A stretch of DNA of 24,952 nucleotides, from positions 1 to 24,952 of the IMG/VR virus record IMGVR_UViG_3300002835_001017; one strand, given 5' to 3'. Below are positions 23,524 through 24,952 of the stretch, piece after piece (positions within the stretch are counted from its first letter, which is position 1; every line of letters begins with the position of its first letter). The notes under the pieces were generated by a model. That model made no database searches. It had not been told where the DNA came from and worked only from the letters and a program-made list of their open reading frames with translations. Made by a program: the position numbers and the translations under genes. The DNA comes from a virus.

Positions 23524-24070
23524 ACTAAAAGAAATAATCAGAACAATAGTTAAAGAAATCCAATCTGAAAAGGAATTGGAAGAAATGACTGGAACTGGTG
23601 CAGTTGCTGGATATGATACTCCAAACGCATTTTCTAAACCTGGTCAAACTGCAAAGAAAAACAAAAGATTAGCTAACGTAACTGGTGGTGAGGTTGTTGA
23701 TGATTTAGAAGAATCAAAAATATTAAATCTTAAACAAGAAAAAGAGCAACCAGTAGCTATTAAAGATATAGATGATGAGGATATAGCAGATGTAAGTGGT
23801 ATGGAAGTTGCTAAGGATGGGTTGCATTTATCTGAAAATCGTTGGTTAGCAATTAAAAATGAAGATGGTTCTCCTAAAGCTAAAATGAGTAAGGGTATAA
23901 CATCTATCAAACAACAATTAGGTGAGGTAGAGAAATTTGTTAACTGGTATTCTAAGATAAAGAATGAGAATGGAGTTAAGAGAGATGATTACTATAAAAG
24001 AACAAATAAGAGTTTACATAAGATAAAAGAAAGGTTAATGAATCTTTCGGAAAAAATAAGAACATTATAA
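23513..24070 (+). CDS. Small prohead-cluster protein with N-terminal targeting-like helix
   Basis: A 185-residue charged protein. The N-terminal helix SNRLKEIIRTIVKEIQSEKE is amphipathic and resembles the N-terminus of the next protein (RQRLKELVKEVMTEE). It is followed by EMTGTGAVAGYDTPNAFS, a glycine-rich motif that I recognise as recurrent in phage head-region proteins without a known function. The rest is acidic (DDEDIADVSGMEV), then helical, with RWLAIKNEDGSPKAKMSKG and a basic helical end. It starts inside the previous gene and its stop is 1 nt before the next start. Core/scaffold or packaged internal protein is the most plausible role, by position and by analogy with T4 internal proteins. 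No enzyme motif is seen. Confidence 0.72.
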   Translation: MSNRLKEIIRTIVKEIQSEKELEEMTGTGAVAGYDTPNAFSKPGQTAKKNKRLANVTGGEVVDDLEESKILNLKQEKEQPVAIKDIDDEDIADVSGMEVAKDGLHLSENRWLAIKNEDGSPKAKMSKGITSIKQQLGEVEKFVNWYSKIKNENGVKRDDYYKRTNKSLHKIKERLMNLSEKIRTL

Positions 24071-24071
24071 T

Positions 24072-24560
24072 ATGAACATAACTAGACAAAGACTAAAAGA
24101 ATTAGTTAAGGAAGTAATGACAGAAGAATCTGAATATCAAGCATTCTTTCAGAAAGCTTTAGATAAAGCAGGTAAAGATATTAATGCAATGTCAGATGAA
24201 GAAAAGAAAGCTTTCTTTAATAAAATTGATTCTGCTTGGAATGGTAAAGGTGAAAAGAGTGAAGGTAATGCTTTTGGAGCAGCCGTTTCTAACGCAAAGC
24301 AAGCAGGAGATGATGAGTTTGAAGTTGGTGGTGAAAAATATAAAACTGAAGATATAGCAACTGAATTACCATCTGCAACTATACCATCTGCAGTAAAAAT
24401 CAAATTAGCAATGGCTATTGATAAAATTAAAGATGCTAAATTAAATAATAATGCAAAATTACAATTAGTTGCACAAGTTATTGATAGTTTAGGTATAGAT
24501 AAATCTCAATTAGGTACTATTGCTAATAAGATTAGAAGCAAAATGGAATCTAAGAAATAA
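24072..24560 (+). CDS. Small helical prohead-cluster protein
   Basis: A 162-residue, Lys/Glu/Ala-rich protein. The N-terminal amphipathic helix MNITRQRLKELVKEVMTEES parallels that of the 185-residue neighbour. A loop rich in Gly/Ser follows, and the C-terminal half (KIKLAMAIDKIKDAKLNNNA onward) is predicted helical. It lies 1 nt after the upstream stop and 9 nt before the protease start, in the position of prohead core genes. I do not recognise a family. A minor scaffold or internal head protein is the most plausible guess. Candidate prohead-protease sites such as KSE/G are only weak matches. Confidence 0.7.
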   Translation: MNITRQRLKELVKEVMTEESEYQAFFQKALDKAGKDINAMSDEEKKAFFNKIDSAWNGKGEKSEGNAFGAAVSNAKQAGDDEFEVGGEKYKTEDIATELPSATIPSAVKIKLAMAIDKIKDAKLNNNAKLQLVAQVIDSLGIDKSQLGTIANKIRSKMESKK

Positions 24561-24569
24561 GAATATAAT

Positions 24570-24952
24570 ATGAAATCACTCTTAATAGAAACAAACCTAT
24601 TTGAAGGTAAGGTACAAGAAGATGACGGAGGGAGAACCTTAGTAAAAGGTATTCTACAAAGAGCATCTGCGGAAAACCAAAATGGTAGAGTATATCCTAA
24701 AGAAATCTTAATGAGAGAATCTAAGAAATACGAAGTACTAATTAAAGAACGTAGAGCATTAGGTGAATTAGACCATCCAGATTCTACTGTAATTAATTTA
24801 AAGAACGTATCTCATAATGTAAGAGAAATACATTGGGAAGGGGATGATTTGTGTGGGACAGTAGAAATTCTACCAACACCATCTGGTAATATCTTAAAAG
24901 AATTATTAAAAGCTGGAATCCTATTAGGTATCTCATCAAGAGGTATGGGTTC
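24570..24952 (+). CDS. Prohead core serine protease (gp21-like), 3' truncated by window edge
   Basis: The ATG at 24570 opens a frame that stays open to the last base; 127 codons are visible. It begins MKSLLIETNLFEGKVQEDDG and shows the gp21 (herpesvirus-assemblin-like) protease pattern: ASAENQNGRVYPKEIL, then GELDHPDS with the candidate catalytic H69, and GISSRGMG with the candidate catalytic serine S122 or S123. T4 gp21 cleaves prohead proteins after (L/I)-x-E and itself. The N-terminal LFE/G here fits a self-cleavage site. The gene order portal - core proteins - protease agrees with T4, and scaffold and major capsid genes are expected beyond the right edge. Confidence 0.92.
   Translation, partial: MKSLLIETNLFEGKVQEDDGGRTLVKGILQRASAENQNGRVYPKEILMRESKKYEVLIKERRALGELDHPDSTVINLKNVSHNVREIHWEGDDLCGTVEILPTPSGNILKELLKAGILLGISSRGMG

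Noticed and set aside
1-24952. tRNA genes, CRISPR arrays, inteins, IS elements
   Set aside because: No cloverleaf-like segment, spaced repeat array, intein splice motif or terminal inverted repeat was seen; intergenic space is too short for most of these.

Overview
The window is a low-G+C (about one third G+C by eye), densely packed segment of a T4-like tailed phage (myovirus). The family calls rest on motifs read from the translations: an SbcD/SbcC (gp47/gp46-type) recombination nuclease, a gp17-type terminase large subunit, a gp20-type portal and a gp21-type prohead protease. The host is probably a Bacteroidetes. One intergenic region carries a near-perfect Bacteroidetes housekeeping promoter (TTTG, 20 bp, TATCTTTG), and the gene starts lack strong Shine-Dalgarno sequences and are instead preceded by A/T-rich leaders. 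I saw no tRNA, CRISPR array, IS element or integrase.

Layout. (1) Positions 1-2859 hold the 3' part of a single-polypeptide Mre11-Rad50 fusion, closed by a clear intrinsic terminator at 2880-2915. (2) A small minus-strand gene (2849-3022) encodes a 57-residue ribbon-helix-helix protein. It has tandem 10-bp repeats just upstream of its start, and the terminator lies inside its coding sequence. (3) A 2623-residue tail fibre (3112-10983) has a C-terminal S74 self-cleaving chaperone domain. (4) Two paralogous coiled-coil proteins (11019-11303 and 14726-15094), each with the same 18-bp promoter-like sequence, flank a two-gene glycosylation island. The island encodes a GT4 / SAM-methyltransferase / GT25-like fusion and a TibC-type (autotransporter O-heptosyltransferase family) glycosyltransferase, and has its own host-type promoter. 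(5) A 1084-residue protein joins an NMN-adenylyltransferase-like domain to a covalent nucleotidyltransferase (ligase-like) domain. (6) The packaging/head module follows: a putative small terminase subunit with a Cys4 motif, terminase large subunit, portal, three probable prohead-core or internal proteins, and the start of the prohead protease, cut by the right edge.

How it fits together. A 9-bp box, TATA(C/T)TTAT, lies 20-47 bp upstream of seven plus-strand genes and is the best candidate for the phage late promoter, in the role of the T4 late TATAAATA element. The island between the two coiled-coil cassettes looks like an acquired moron. A reasonable hypothesis is that its enzymes glycosylate the Ser/Thr-rich fibre. 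The late head proteins carry N-terminal helices and (L/I)-x-E sites resembling T4 capsid-targeting and gp21 cleavage sequences. This suggests that the NMNAT-ligase protein and the small helical proteins may be packaged and processed in the prohead.
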